Part shown: one piece after another, positions 33,900 to 44,651 of the stretch | How the letters are laid out: each line of letters opens with the position of its first letter | Position numbering within the stretch: position 1 is the first letter of the stretch | Assembly: GCA_010279815.1 (NCBI GenBank) | Contig: QEOQ01000439.1 | Span: forward strand, 474,182 to 538,181 | Direction: 5' to 3' | Source of the DNA: Brachionus plicatilis | Lineage: Eukaryota; Rotifera; Eurotatoria; Ploima; Brachionidae | Length of the DNA: 64,000 nucleotides | Made by a program: the position numbers and the translations under genes | Notes under the pieces: model-generated | Seen by the model: only the letters and a program-made list of their open reading frames with translations | Databases searched by the model: none | What the model was told of the DNA's origin: nothing

Positions 33900-34935
33900 T
33901 TCTTTTTTTTCCTCTAATGATAAAAGATTAAGATAGAAACACAAGTCTTTCATAATTACACGAGATTCAGATCTGCTCCTATAAAAATAAATTATACGAG
34001 TTGAACACGCGTAATAAATTAATTACATTAAACAATTAAAGTTACAGTCAACATTAAATTTACTGTGCTATCCTTTTCTATTCTTTAAAATGAAATTGCA
34101 TCATTTCTTTCTCTCCGCAATTGTATTGCTAACATGATTAATTTATACACATGCGTGGTTGTTTACCAAAAGAGTTACAACCTTCGAAAAATGTGAACTC
34201 AGTCCAGTTGAGAAAAGGTTAGGCTCTTAGGATTCAATCCAAGTATCAAAAGATAGAACAATTCCGGTTCCAAGTCTTGATTTAAAAGATCACATGTGTA
34301 TAGTGTCACGAAGAAATTCAAAGACCACTAATCCCAAGTTACAAAACGGTTCAAGTCAATTGAGGCCGAACAACAAGAACAAAGTTGTAAAGACAAAGTC
34401 ATCTAGGTAACGCAAACGATCGCAACGTTTTGGCCATCAATAACGTTGTAAAAATCAATAAATGAATCAAAATTATGTACATAGCCAAAAATAAATATTT
34501 TTTATTTATCGTCAAGTTTTGTTTAATTGTAAAATTTCTCTTGTAAAAATTTATTTTTGTTTTTCGTTGGTTCAAAGTAAGGTCGAAACTAATTATAAAA
34601 TCTATCATTAATTTCGGTTACATTGTTACGATTCCAAATCGTAATGAAGATTCAAAATTATCGTTTACTTTATTTTATAAAATCAAAATAATTTTTTTTC
34701 TGTTTCAATCTTTGGTCCTAACACTATGTTCTAAAAATAATTACAGTTGGTTGCAAAAAGAATTTTTTTTTTTTTGTATGTTGCACCCCGCGCTTTAAAA
34801 ATAAAGACTTATCCTTTCCTAAATTTTAGTAATGAGACTAAAGCGTTGTTACTTACCATTTAATTTCTAAAAATCAACACTCTTACACACGTTGCTTTTC
34901 TTTATTTATTTCTCTATTTTTCTTTACTTAAAAAA
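33900..34935. other. AT-rich DNA, no gene identified
   Basis: Slightly less AT-biased than the surroundings at 34130-34420, but all six frames break and no family is recognisable. It may be decayed interior of the LTR-like element that ends at 33895. Confidence 0.3.
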
Positions 34936-34939
34936 AAAA

Positions 34940-35700
34940 AATGAGTTAACGTGCCAATGAAGAGATTTATGACCTCTACGTAACAAACATTCACTAAGCT
35001 ACCAAAGACCATCATGAATAAGCACTTGAGCTAATGGGCTTCATAAATCAAGGAGTCGAAGAAGATTACAAAAAAGATGAGTTCGGGTACGTCATTGGTG
35101 TATTTTAAAATACCAAATTTATCAACGGACAAGCAATACATAAATATTCAAACTTCTTTTGGCCTCGTCCGCTTCGAAAACCATTTCAACCATGATCTTG
35201 CTGTCAAATGGTTACATGACGTCGACTTTTACAATAAACCCTTCAAAGTTAAAGTAAACTCGACTCCCACTTCAGCGGATACTAATCGAAGAGTGTAAAG
35301 AACGCGAAGCGGCCGAACGAAAACTAATCGAATGACAAGACCTTCTAAATCAATTAGCCGAAGAAAAACAAAAACGTGAAGAGCTTGAACAAAAGGCTAT
35401 AGAAACGGAGAACAAATTTCACAAAATGAAGGACGTATGGACCAACGGGAGCATATGTGTGATACACACAGAAAGACGATAAGTGATTTGGAGTTAGAGG
35501 TTGAGGATTAAGAAGGAGATGGTGCAAATCCACCTAATTCACAAAAATGAGATGAAACAAAGGAAGAAGGGCAACTACGAGAAAATCGAGAAGTTCGAAA
35601 ACATGCACTTGAAGGCACGAGACGACTTGGCTGTAAAGGCAAAATTCATAAAAAAGTTCTTCAAAAAGTGTTGAAAGGCTAAATGAGAAGAATCTCAGTC
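34940..35700 (+). pseudogene. RRM-like/coiled-coil relic, upstream copy
   Basis: The frame opens M-S-stop-RANEEIYDLYV and continues with four stops as LELMGFINQGVEEDYKKDEF, then shifts to KIPNLSTDKQYINIQTSFGL and VRFENHFNHDLAVKWLHDVD, FYNKPFKVKVN. The last part resembles the second half of an RRM fold (G.VRF......A..WL....F..K...V). A charged coil follows (LAEEKQKREELEQKAIETEN). EEIYDLYV matches the start of the copy at 35941, so the two arose by tandem duplication. Confidence 0.6.
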
Positions 35701-35940
35701 ATTCATCTTCTTGTTCAAATTTCTCATCGGGTGAAGGATAAATTCCAATAAAAACACAAAGAAGAAAAAGTAAAAAAATCAACTAACATTGAAAAAGAAA
35801 AAAAAAAATATTTTCTCAATGTTCATTCATCAAAATTCAAAATCAAACCCATTTTAGTTTCAAAATTTCGGCTTTTTCTTCAGTATCTAAATTTTCAAAA
35901 TTAACTTTCCTAGATCTGTAGTAGCACTTAAAAAGCAATC

Positions 35941-36621
35941 ATGTCAAACGAAATATATGACTTGTACGTCTCGAAGAACTCTCGTTTCGACTCAAATAAC
36001 GAAATTATTCAGGAAGAGTTGGCAGAATTCTTGGACATGATGATGAAAACAAGTGGTCTCCAAGAGGACTTTGGACGTGTTGAACATGTGCACATACCCT
36101 GCATCTTTTCCGAAGACGAATACTTAGAAAGGGGAAGTTGTGTTGGTTTTTTCCGCTTTCAAAATTTTAACAAACACGTCAGCATTGCAAGATTTCTTTT
36201 CAACAAAAAATTTGCTGGTCGTAAAATTTAGGTCTGGCGAAATAAATTCCCAACGAAAGCGACCTCGCTGAGTAAGGCGTACAAATTAAAAAATCAAGAA
36301 GCAGCATCATTTAGAGAAGTAGCAATAAACACTGAGGAGAGTGATGATTCCCCAGGAGAGCTCAAAAAAGAAACCGAGCTTCGTATGAGAGCTGAAAATG
36401 AGCTGCTTAACTGTCAAGAAAAAATATCCAAAGTAGCTGATATCATAAATTTGAATATCAAGATTACATGGCGTTTGAGGGAGGAGAGAGATGAATTCGC
36501 CGAGCAAGTTAAGTCTCTCAAAAGCGACAAGCTAAAAATGGAGTGTGCTGAAAAATTTTTTTCAAAAATCAGTCTTTCTCCTTTTCGTTCTTTATCTAAA
36601 CCCAGAATATATTTCAAGTGA
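35941..36621 (+). pseudogene. RRM-like/coiled-coil gene broken by one in-frame stop
   Basis: From ATG the frame reads MSNEIYDLYVSKNSRFDSNN, LAEFLDMMMKTSGLQEDFGR, then SCVGFFRFQNFNKHVSIARF and LFNKKFAGRKI; TAG at 36229-36231; then in the same frame VWRNKFPTKATSLSKAYKLK and a heptad-rich coil (ELRMRAENELLNCQEKISKV, LREERDEFAEQVKSLKSDKL) to a stop at 36619-36621. That is 226 codons with a single stop. The first part looks like an RRM fold (RNA binding), the second a coiled coil. The stop could be a true recent mutation, a sequencing error or readthrough. The sequence is less AT-rich than its flanks. Confidence 0.65.
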
Positions 36622-36629
36622 TCGATTTA

Positions 36630-37560
36630 ATTATGGCATTTTTGAGCACTTGATTTTTTTTTCAAACTCTCGTATTTTTATGCATAGTTGTTGTAGGTTA
36701 CGTCATTGATGCTTTCTAACATACTCTTTCAAATCATAAAAGTTCAATCACTTTTAAATCTGGAGAATTTTTTTTTAAATTTTAATCAAAAAGTATTTTA
36801 CTATTTAATTTTAAAAAAAATTTTTAATATAAATTTTTTTTACCCAATTAGTTTTCTTTTCGATTAAGTAATTGACAAAAAATCTTGAATCATGCTTAGA
36901 ATCACTATCTTGAATCAAAAAACATTGATAAAAAGGATAAAGGTGCTTTTCTAATACTAATTAATAACCGAGACGGTTTAAATTCGATTGGAAAAGCATA
37001 TAAAGAGAAAATTTAAAATTTATTTATTTTGTTAAAATGAAAAAGCTTTTAACAAAGGCTGTTGCTCATTTTGTTTTAATTCTGGCCCATATATTCAATT
37101 TTACTAGGCTTTTTTTTCCTATTCCGAAACATTTGAATCTTGATGCTTTCGGTCTCATATGATATAGAGGATGGCTTTAAGTCGTATCATTGTTTCATCA
37201 ACAGATATATAATTTTCAAATGATTCATTCAAGTTTAGATTTGCAAACTCGCAAATTCAAATATTTCCCTTTTTGAAGCTCAATTATTTCAGGCTTTAAT
37301 CTAAGTCTCCTCCAAAGGGAATTCATTTTTCAAAAATAAAATTTTATTAATTTCATCAATTTTATTCTTGTAACATACTTTTTTGATATTAACTGACTCT
37401 TGACGAAGATATTTTTACTCCGAATGTGTAATTAATTTTATCAGATAATTCTCTAGCAGTTATCAGTCCTTGAGAAGAATCAACATTATACTACGATTGA
37501 TAATTATCAAACTAATATCTAAATACTTTTAAAAATTAATTTTTTAACCTTTTGAATAAA
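36630..37560 (-). other. AT-rich DNA, possible LINE remains on the minus strand
   Basis: Minus-strand phrases such as PFIQKVKKLIFKSI (near 37510) may extend the LINE relic at 37561-38290, but stops are frequent. Nothing else identified. Confidence 0.3.
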
Positions 37561-38290
37561 TGGAGTCATTATTTTTTGGAATTTCTCTCATTGATTAGAA
37601 AAAATAACTCCCAAGGTATTTAATTTTCTTCCTCCGACGATATATTCAGATTCTAATAGTCTAAAATTATAATGTTTATGGAGTTTGTTTGGTTGGGACG
37701 GCTTAGGAATTAGGCGGAGTGCGGAAGCCTCCAAATTTGTCAAAGAGCTCTCATATTCCTTGGTAACATCTGATCCACCGGTGAGGTCCCTGGCAAGAGT
37801 ACGAGGCGACCTCAATTATTACGGGGGGTTCGCCGGGAAGGTAAGCCTAGTCATAAACACCTGCGGTCAGCCACCATTTTTAAATTCAAAATTCAATACG
37901 GTTCTAATATATTCGTTAAAAATGGGTGTGTGCAGAAAGAATGTGAAACACGCTTTAGGCACGCTAGTGGAGCTTGCCGTGCGCGTAATTAGCTTACCTA
38001 GGATGTAAGCTTAAGCTTAATTAATGAAAAATGGTGGCTGACCGGTGGGCGAACCGCAGGTCAGCTGTTTTTGTTTAAAATAAATTAAATAAATGAAAAA
38101 AATTATGATGTTTATGTAGTTGGGTTATTTGAAATTTACATTTAGACTGGGAGAAGAAGAATCAAAAATATAAAGTAAAGTTTCCCTTATTTTTACTGGT
38201 GATTTGTCAAGTCGTTCCATTCTTTATATTACTTGGTTGATTTCTTTCTTGATTCGCTTTCTATAATCAATTTCCTTGAAATACAGTATT
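37561..38290 (-). pseudogene. LINE reverse-transcriptase fragment split by a SINE-like insertion
   Basis: Before the insertion (38290-38100) the minus strand reads RKRIKKEINQVI, ERLDKSPVKIRETLLYIF and SPSLNVNFK. After it (37680-37588) it reads HYNFRLLESEYIVGGRKLNT and LGVIFSN. 'GG.K..TLGVIF' is the motif after the RT palm. The part of the listed minus-strand frame beyond 37690 belongs to the insertion. Confidence 0.55.
37681..38099 (+). mobile_element. GC-rich SINE-like insertion, 419 bp, 17-bp target duplication
   Basis: AAATTATAATGTTTATG (37664-37680) and AAATTATGATGTTTATG (38100-38116) flank the insert, with one difference in 17. It ends in an A-rich tail (AAATTAAATAAATGAAAAA). Long target duplication plus A-rich tail is the mark of LINE-driven retroposition. 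Inside, GGTCAGCCACCATTTTT (37868) and AAAAATGGTGGCTGACC (38027) form inverted arms, and AAGCTTAAGCTTAA lies between. GGTTCGCC near 37828 faintly recalls a pol III B box, but no tRNA or 7SL head is clear. Confidence 0.6.
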
Positions 38291-38297
38291 TAAAATT

Positions 38298-39710
38298 TTG
38301 TTAATAACATTTAGATATAAAAAATGCTTCCGAAACAACTTCAAAAATAAATTTTCAATAATGAAAGCCCAGGCCGAAACTAGTGATTCTTCAGTCAGAA
38401 AAGTCTTAGGATCCCTTAGATTTGTACCGACTGAAGAAATCATTGAATTAAAAGATTTGAAAGAGGCAAAAAAACTTAAGTATTTAAAATAAAAAAAATT
38501 AAAAAATTATTAAGTATGAAATCGGGGATTGCCTAAAGTGCAAAATAAAAATTGGTCGTACCAATTAAATATATATTTTCGAACTAAAATCGCTGGATAT
38601 GTTCAATAAAAAGCCAGGTGAAATATTCAAAGAAGTTGATGAACCCAGGCTAGACCAAATTGTTGAAAAAAGCTCAACTTCTGATGAAATTGCCCAAAGT
38701 TCGGTTAATCGGCATAAAAGAATAAATGAAAAAACAAAGATTCCGTTGTCGAATTCATTCGATTCTTTGACAATCAAAGATAATGTTTAATGGCAAACAG
38801 GAAAATCTAGTGAAAATATATAAAAAACAGTCACAAGATTCACAAAAAATTTTCACAACGAATTCTCGAAGTAATATTTCCTTGTTAATAGTATTTTAAT
38901 CGTTATTTTTTCGTAGCTAACTAATAGGCTGACAAAAATTGAAGATAACATCGTTATTTTAAACAAAAAAATTTCCCTATTAGAAGAGTACTTACCTAAA
39001 ATTTATGAAGTATATATAGTATATATTTTTTTATTTGAATCTAAATTTAAAAAAAAATTAACGTAATTATCCGAATTTACTCACATGTCATTAAATTTTT
39101 TAGTGACATGTCACTATAGAATCTTTTACATGTTATAACAGCGTGTCACTAAAATTGATTACTCTCTTTTAAAGACATGTCAATCAATTCGGATGATTAC
39201 GTTAATACTAGGAACTAAAAAAATAAATGAAAAAAAATCTAAAGTGGGAAGACTGAACAATTCTGATAGACCATTGACTAGCAAGAAAGCAAATGAATAT
39301 CTAAGTGATAATTAGTCAGAACAGGATAGAGAAGAGACAGAAGAGAAGGACTTAAAAATGACACCATTAAAGAAAACAGGTTCTAATAGTAAAACGCAAG
39401 AACAAGTTTAAAAAAAAAGACTTGAATTTTCTTTAAGATCAGTGAGAAGCTAAATAAAATTTATGACCCAGAAAATAAACAGATTGTTCGGTGCAGAGCA
39501 TAATGACAGTAGTATACAAACATTGAGGGATTAAAATGCAGCGAAAGTAGCGGTTTTGAAAAGTAAATTTTTTTATAAAATTGAACAAAATTAAAAATCT
39601 TTTAAAAGTAAGTATTGAGACAGAATATAAAAAATTAGGAATTGATAATTGGAAAAAACACTGGAATTCAATATTCCTGAAGAGAAGAAAGGGCAATGGA
39701 GAGGAAAACA
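38298..39710 (+). pseudogene. Unidentified spliced coding relic, possibly BEN-like end
   Basis: Phrases in order: AETSDSSVRKVLGSLRFVPT, EEIIELKDLKEAKKLK, YEIGDCLKCKIKIG, then NKKPGEIFKEVDEPRLDQIV and a Ser/Lys-rich stretch to 38790, a coil LTNRLTKIEDNIVILNKKIS (38920-38990), and after a MITE (39058-39205) VGRLNNSDRPLTSKKANEYL, KISEKLNKIYDPENKQIV, and LGIDNWKKHWNSIF near 39650. The W..HW ending vaguely recalls the end of a BEN domain. I cannot name it with confidence. Confidence 0.35.
39058..39205. mobile_element. piggyBac-like MITE, 148 bp with TTAA ends
   Basis: TTAACGTAATTATCCGAATT at the left and AATTCGGATGATTACGTTAA at the right are inverted copies, each carrying TTAA, the piggyBac target. 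Inside is AGTGACATGTCACTATAG, also present in the large element at 56484-59421. No coding capacity. Confidence 0.75.
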
Positions 39711-40223
39711 ATAGCTTATAAAGAATTTTTTATTTTATGAAAAAAAGTTTTTAATTTCAAAATAAAAATTTTAAAAAAAAATCTACTTATTTTAGTAATT
39801 TTTTTTATTCAAAAAATTTAAAATAAACAAATATAATTTACATTTAAAATAAGTAAAATACTTTTGAATATCCTGCACGATTAAAAACAGTGATGTTGAG
39901 TTGTTTGTTCGAACGGTTGAGCGTAAATGAAAATTTACTAATTAAATCTATAAATAAATTAAGATCTTAAAATCTTAAAAGAAGAAAAAAATAAAAATAT
40001 ATTTAAAAAATTCAAAATTATAACCAACATGAATATATTTAAAAAAAAAAAACTATGCTTCATATATTAATTCGTTTTGAAATAATTTATATTTTTTAAA
40101 ACTGAGATAATTTTAATAATTTAAAATGTATATAACAAAAAATTAGAAAAAAAAAAAATATTTTTTTAAATGAATTGAACAAATCCTTAAAACAATTTTT
40201 TTTAAAAAAAATGGATAAAATGG

Positions 40224-40455
40224 ATGGTATGAATTGAATGGATGGAATGGAATGGAAGGAACGGATGGAATGGAATGGAATGGAAGGATCAGAACGGATG
40301 GAAGTGAAGGATCGGGACGAAAGGAATGGAATGGAAGGAACAGAACGGATGAAAGTGAAGGATCAGAACGGATGGAATGGAAGGATCGGAACGAATGGAA
40401 TGGAATGGAAGGAACGGATGGAATGGCAGGAACGGAATGGATATGAATTCCGTTC
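40224..40455 (+). repeat. GGAATGGAAC-type satellite
   Basis: Imperfect tandem units such as GGAATGGAATGGAAGGA, ACGGATGGAATGGAATGGAA and GGATCAGAACGGATGGAA. The frames through it (Met/Glu/Trp/Asn or Pro/Ser/His repeats) are translations of the array and not proteins. It abuts the foldback at 40487. Confidence 0.85.
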
Positions 40456-40486
40456 CTGATAAGGGAACGGAACGCTTCATTATGGC

Positions 40487-40668
40487 AAGAAACCGGTTTG
40501 AAAAAAAAAAATTGTTTCAAAAATTTGGTTCGGTTTCGAACCGGTTTCTGGTCATATTTGTTCGATATTTGAAACCGGTTTCAAAAATCGGTTTGAAAAA
40601 AAAACTGGTTTTAAAAACCGGTTTGAAAAATTGAACCAATTTGACTAGAAACCGGTCGACCAACCCTA
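40487..40668. repeat. Foldback-like array of GAAACCGGTTT units
   Basis: Repeated palindromic units: GAAACCGGTTTGAAAAAA, TCGAACCGGTTTCTGG, GAAACCGGTTTCAAAAATCG, AAAAACCGGTTTG, TAGAAACCGGTCGACC. The right end CGACCAACCCTA read in reverse is TAGGGTTGG, close to the TAGTGTTGGG end of the hAT-like foldbacks. A matching left end is not found, so it may be truncated. Confidence 0.55.
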
Positions 40669-40875
40669 AAAAAAATATTGAAAATTTTAATTTTTTATTG
40701 ATTAAACATATCTAAGATCTCTAAATTTTGATTGAATATCTTTTTTTAAAGATTTTTGATAATTTTTGTATTAGATTAAAAAATTTAATTTGTACGTTCT
40801 TTTTAAATTTTAATAATTATAAGTAAATACAGGATGAGTTAAATTATTGATAAAAAATCATAAGTCTAAAATAAG

Positions 40876-41520
40876 GGCATTAGAACGTTTCGTAGCAAGA
40901 CAAATCATTGCAGGTTGATTCATAGCAAGAAAAATCATAGCAAGTTGAAATTTTTCATCGCAAGGTAAATTATATAGCAAGCAAACAATTTAATTAAGTT
41001 TATTAGAAATCAAATACAAATAAAAAAGGAAATGTTTTTTGATTTTTATTATTATTATTATTATTTATTTCAAAAAGCAAAACTGGATGATGAAAAAAAA
41101 ACTGATCCAGACTTGTTTAATAATATAAGTGATAAGTCACAGTTTTAAGTTTAAGTTACAAAAATTAAAGTCATGACCTGGAATTTAATTTTATCAATTA
41201 ATTTTAATGTCTTATCTTCAAAATTTTAATTTAAATTTTCAATTTATTGACACAATTATTCTCTATTGTACAACTTACATAAGCTTAGTAAATGTGAAGT
41301 AAATGTGAAGTAAGTGTGAAGCTCAGACAGTCTAGTAAATAATTCTCATATTCTATCAGTAAAATAAACCAATAAAAAAATAAAAAAACCTGCAATGAAA
41401 TTATGTTGCAATGAAATAATTATCTGCAATGAAAAATAATTAGCCGCTACGAAAAAAATAGTGATGCAATGAATTTTGTCTTGCAATGAAAAATTACTTG
41501 CTATGAAACGTTACAGTGCC
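40876..41520. mobile_element. GGCA-ended foldback with iterated TTGCAATGAAA units
   Basis: Left GGCATTAGAACGTTTCGTAG and right CTATGAAACGTTACAGTGCC are inverted. Flanks AAAATAAG and AAAATAAA give an 8-bp duplication with one difference. Both arms contain reiterated ATAGCAAG/TTGCAATGAA units. The centre (41000-41380) is AT-rich. Confidence 0.7.
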
Positions 41521-41776
41521 AAAATAAACTATTGAGTATTAAATTAATTTCAATACTAATCAATTTGTTATATTTAAATCAATTTATTGTAAACAATTTT
41601 AAAAGTTCAATTAACATCAAACTTGTTTACAATAAATTTGTTACTAAAAAATAAAAATTTTATTATTATTATTATTAATTTTAGCCTCATAAGCAATTTA
41701 AAATTGAAAAAAAAAAAAAAAAAAAAAACAAAATAAAATTTAAGTTAAGTTACATTGAAAACTTTGAGTAAAAAAT

Positions 41777-42045
41777 TTAAATAATCATAAAATAATCTAA
41801 ATAATCATTTTTATGTATTGCATCTTGAATGATCATAAAGTAAAACATAACTGAGTTAACTGATCCTTTGTTACCATAATGGAATGAACTTTCAATGAGT
41901 TCTAAGCAAATTTTTCTACCATATTGAAGACAGCTAATTTTAAACTTGCTCTCAATTTTATTGAGCTGGTTGCTAAAGAAAGAGTCGCTTTTTGGATAGC
42001 GGTCGGTTGTCTCATACAATTCAAGAAAAACTTTTTTACTCAGAT
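41777..42045 (-). pseudogene. Unidentified open frame, about 90 codons
   Basis: The frame reads VKKVFLELYETTDRYPKSDS, FFSNQLNKIESKFKISCLQY, GRKICLELIESSFHYGNKGS and continues to a stop near 41777. The composition is protein-like and not a repeat translation, but I recognise no family. It has no clean start or splice sites, so it is probably a fragment. Confidence 0.35.
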
Positions 42046-42099
42046 TGTTGTTTAAAATTTGATTTAGAAATAAATTTTATGTTTATTCATAAAATTGTT

Positions 42100-43270
42100 T
42101 GTGCATGTTGAGAAAATTTCGAAGTCATGTGAATTTAGAGTTTTGTGGAAGTTTGGGCTCAATGAAGTATTTATTCAAGTACGTTTGGGCTCAATTGGTT
42201 TCATACTACAATATTTCTTAATACCGATTGTTCTTTTGACAATCAGATTTTGTCTTATATTTATTTCGTTCAGTTTGGTTTCGCTTATGAATAATTATCG
42301 GTAATTTACGATAATTATCGTTATTTTACGAAAAATACCCTTTTTTAGATTTCCATATTTTACGGTAAATATGGTAAAATATCGTGTATTTACCATAATT
42401 TACGGAATATATGCTGAATTCAAGGTATTGTAGCAGCATTGTAATTTGATTTATTGATTAATTGTCTAAATACATAATTTCTCGTAAAATTTCATATCCT
42501 TACCAGCTAATATTCACGTAAGATTATATAAGCTTATCAAAAATAATTTAAAATTACGTAAATTATGTAATTTTGCCCATTCTGCACATTTTATAAAATT
42601 ATTGTAGCTTGCTTAAGGTTCTTTTCTGAAATAAATTTCCAAAATTTTCAATGATGATGAAACATCGATTTATCTAGACTTCCAATCTAGAATATTTAAT
42701 AAAAAAATCTGTTTTTCCTTTTTATATTTGGTTCTTTTTGATCTTTACAAAAAATTTTGGATTTTTTTCACTGAATTTATTCGGAAGTTAATGATAAATC
42801 CTGTTTTTTAGATTACGATATTCAATGTAAAATAAAGTGAATTCATCGTATCATAGCAGCCCTTTATAAAAAAAGGAATTTATTTTTTGTTGACTTTTTA
42901 TCTTTTAATACGTTATTTTAGTCTTGATTAATTTTTGAAAATTAACATTCAAATTTCTTTTTTTTCAAAGATTTAAATTTATTTATTTTAATTTATTCCA
43001 ATATTCTTCTTTATTATTTTTAAACATTGAAGCTTTTGACTGATGTTTAAATTTAAATGAGCATTAGCTCTGTTTTTTTGCTAAAATTTAAATTTTTAGA
43101 CATTTTTCCAATCAAATTTTTAAATTGATAATTTTTTTTTAATATTTCAGATATAGCTAAACATATTTACTCGATTTAGAAAATTTGAAAAAAAGATTGT
43201 TGAGGGCTTTTATTTTGCTGTAAAAGACATTTAGAAGAAGAAATATAAATTAAAAAACTAGAAATATTAT
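42100..43270. other. AT-rich DNA with a dispersed repeat
   Basis: Contains ACGATAATTATCGTTATTTT-type local palindromes near 42310 and the block at 42485-42590 shared with 26880-26990. No gene identified. Confidence 0.4.
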
Positions 43271-43276
43271 CTTTTT

Positions 43277-43282
43277 TTTATT
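43277..43282 (-). promoter_or_regulatory. Candidate poly(A) signal for COX4
   Basis: AATAAA on the minus strand about 46 nt after the COX4 stop codon. Confidence 0.4.
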
Positions 43283-43327
43283 TTACTGTCTCAATTTTGT
43301 TTAACTTTTCAAAACAATTTAATAAGC

Positions 43328-44023
43328 TTATTTTTTCCAAGTTCCCGTTTCATAATCCCATTTAGACGACACACCATGAACTCTTCCAACACCTTGGGCG
43401 ATCATTCTTTCGAGCATGCGAGCTTGATGCTCATTGCTAGACGTTTCCAATTTTGCCGGATAAACTTAATTACAGTCTTTAATAAATTTAGAAATAAAAT
43501 TAAATAAAATTTTTTCTATACTTGCTTTAGTGAAGAAATAATAGCCCCATATGGTGGCGCCCATTATCCCCAATAATGAACCTACAATAAATTTCCATTC
43601 GCCTGTTGGAGCGACTGTTTCCGAAATAGTAGATCTAAAATCAGCTCTGTATACTAGAAGAATAATTAACCTTTTTTAAATTATTTTATTAATAAAAATA
43701 TTACAGATTTTTTTTTCCTCCACAGTCAGATTGGTCCAATCGCCCTTGGCTTTTTCTCTCAGAGCCTTAATTTCAGGGGTGTCTTCTTTCCATCGAACAG
43801 CTGGGCAAGGACAATCTGGACTGTCGAAGTAACTTGGCTCTCCATTGCGACCAAATCCCACAATTTCTCTGTTACCAATACGCGGGTATACTTCGGCTTG
43901 TTTGAATTGGGGCTCTACGGCGTGGTGTCCGGGCGCAGCAGGAGCAGCCGTGTGAGCTTGAGCGACTATCGAAAATCTAGTCAAGCTTTTTTTACAAATA
44001 TTCGATGAAACAACCTTGAACAT
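43328..44023 (-). CDS. COX4: Cytochrome c oxidase subunit 4, mitochondrial
   Basis: Three exons, 44023-43705, 43653-43522 and 43464-43328, give 195 aa plus stop with clean GT-AG joins (phase 1 at both). Residues 1 to about 25 are a basic, Ser/Arg-containing mitochondrial presequence. Then come a matrix part with YPRIGNREIVGFG and REKAKGDWTNLTVEEKK, a join giving KKILYRADF, one membrane helix (about 128-147, IVGSLLGIMGATIWGYYFF), and the intermembrane end with ARMLERMIAQGVGRVHGVSS and KWDYETGTWKK. ALREK.KGDW..L...EKK.LYR and the C-terminal KWDYE...WKK are family hallmarks. COX4 is a nuclear-encoded structural subunit of respiratory complex IV in the inner membrane. The length fits the family. 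Confidence 0.95.
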
Positions 44024-44029
44024 TTTCTA

Positions 44030-44650
44030 GACCTATTCTCTCAAGGAATATATCTAGGCGGAAATAAAAAAAATTTTTTTTTTTTGCTGATTTCAAAGAG
44101 TTGCTGAGTTAAGATAAGCAAGCGATTTTTAAAAAAAATAATTTTTAATTTCTCATTTTAGTATATAGTAAAATGGTATAACGAGTAGATCTAAATAAAG
44201 CTATTCTAGCTTGCTTACTTTTATATGTCTAATTTGTTAGTGGTGTATACTTGAGAGTCAAAAAATAAAATTATAAAATATTTTAATTTATTAGCAGCCT
44301 CCACTGATGAAGCAAATAAATTTGAATCGCTTTTTTTCGCTTTTTTTTCTAATTTAATACCATAACATGATAATGAGTAAAAAACACAATTTTTTGTCTT
44401 GAAAAATAATTATGTTATTTTTGAAATATTGAGTTTAAAAAAATTAAAAATTTTATTTTTTCTTAAATTAGAAGTTTAATGACTTAGAAAGTGCTACAGT
44501 CAATTGATTTATTTTATAAATGACTAGTTGTGAAAATAAATCCCAAAAAAATTTGACATAACATTTAATTTTTTAAAATACATAAAATTTTTTTATTTTT
44601 TTTAATTGAATTCAAAGCAAAATCGGGTAAATGATTATTTTATTCCTTAT
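44030..44650. other. Upstream region of COX4, AT-rich
   Basis: Should contain the COX4 promoter. No TATA box or other motif can be singled out from the A/T-rich background. Confidence 0.35.
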
Positions 44651-44651
44651 C

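Noticed and set aside
37681..38099. tRNA or 7SL head in the GC-rich insertion
   Set aside because: Only a weak GGTTCGCC resembles a B box; no A box at the right distance and no cloverleaf could be drawn.
40143..40634. Open frames on both strands rich in Met-Glu-Trp-Asn or Pro-Ser-His-Phe
   Set aside because: Translation of the GGAATGGAAC satellite and the adjacent array in several frames at once.
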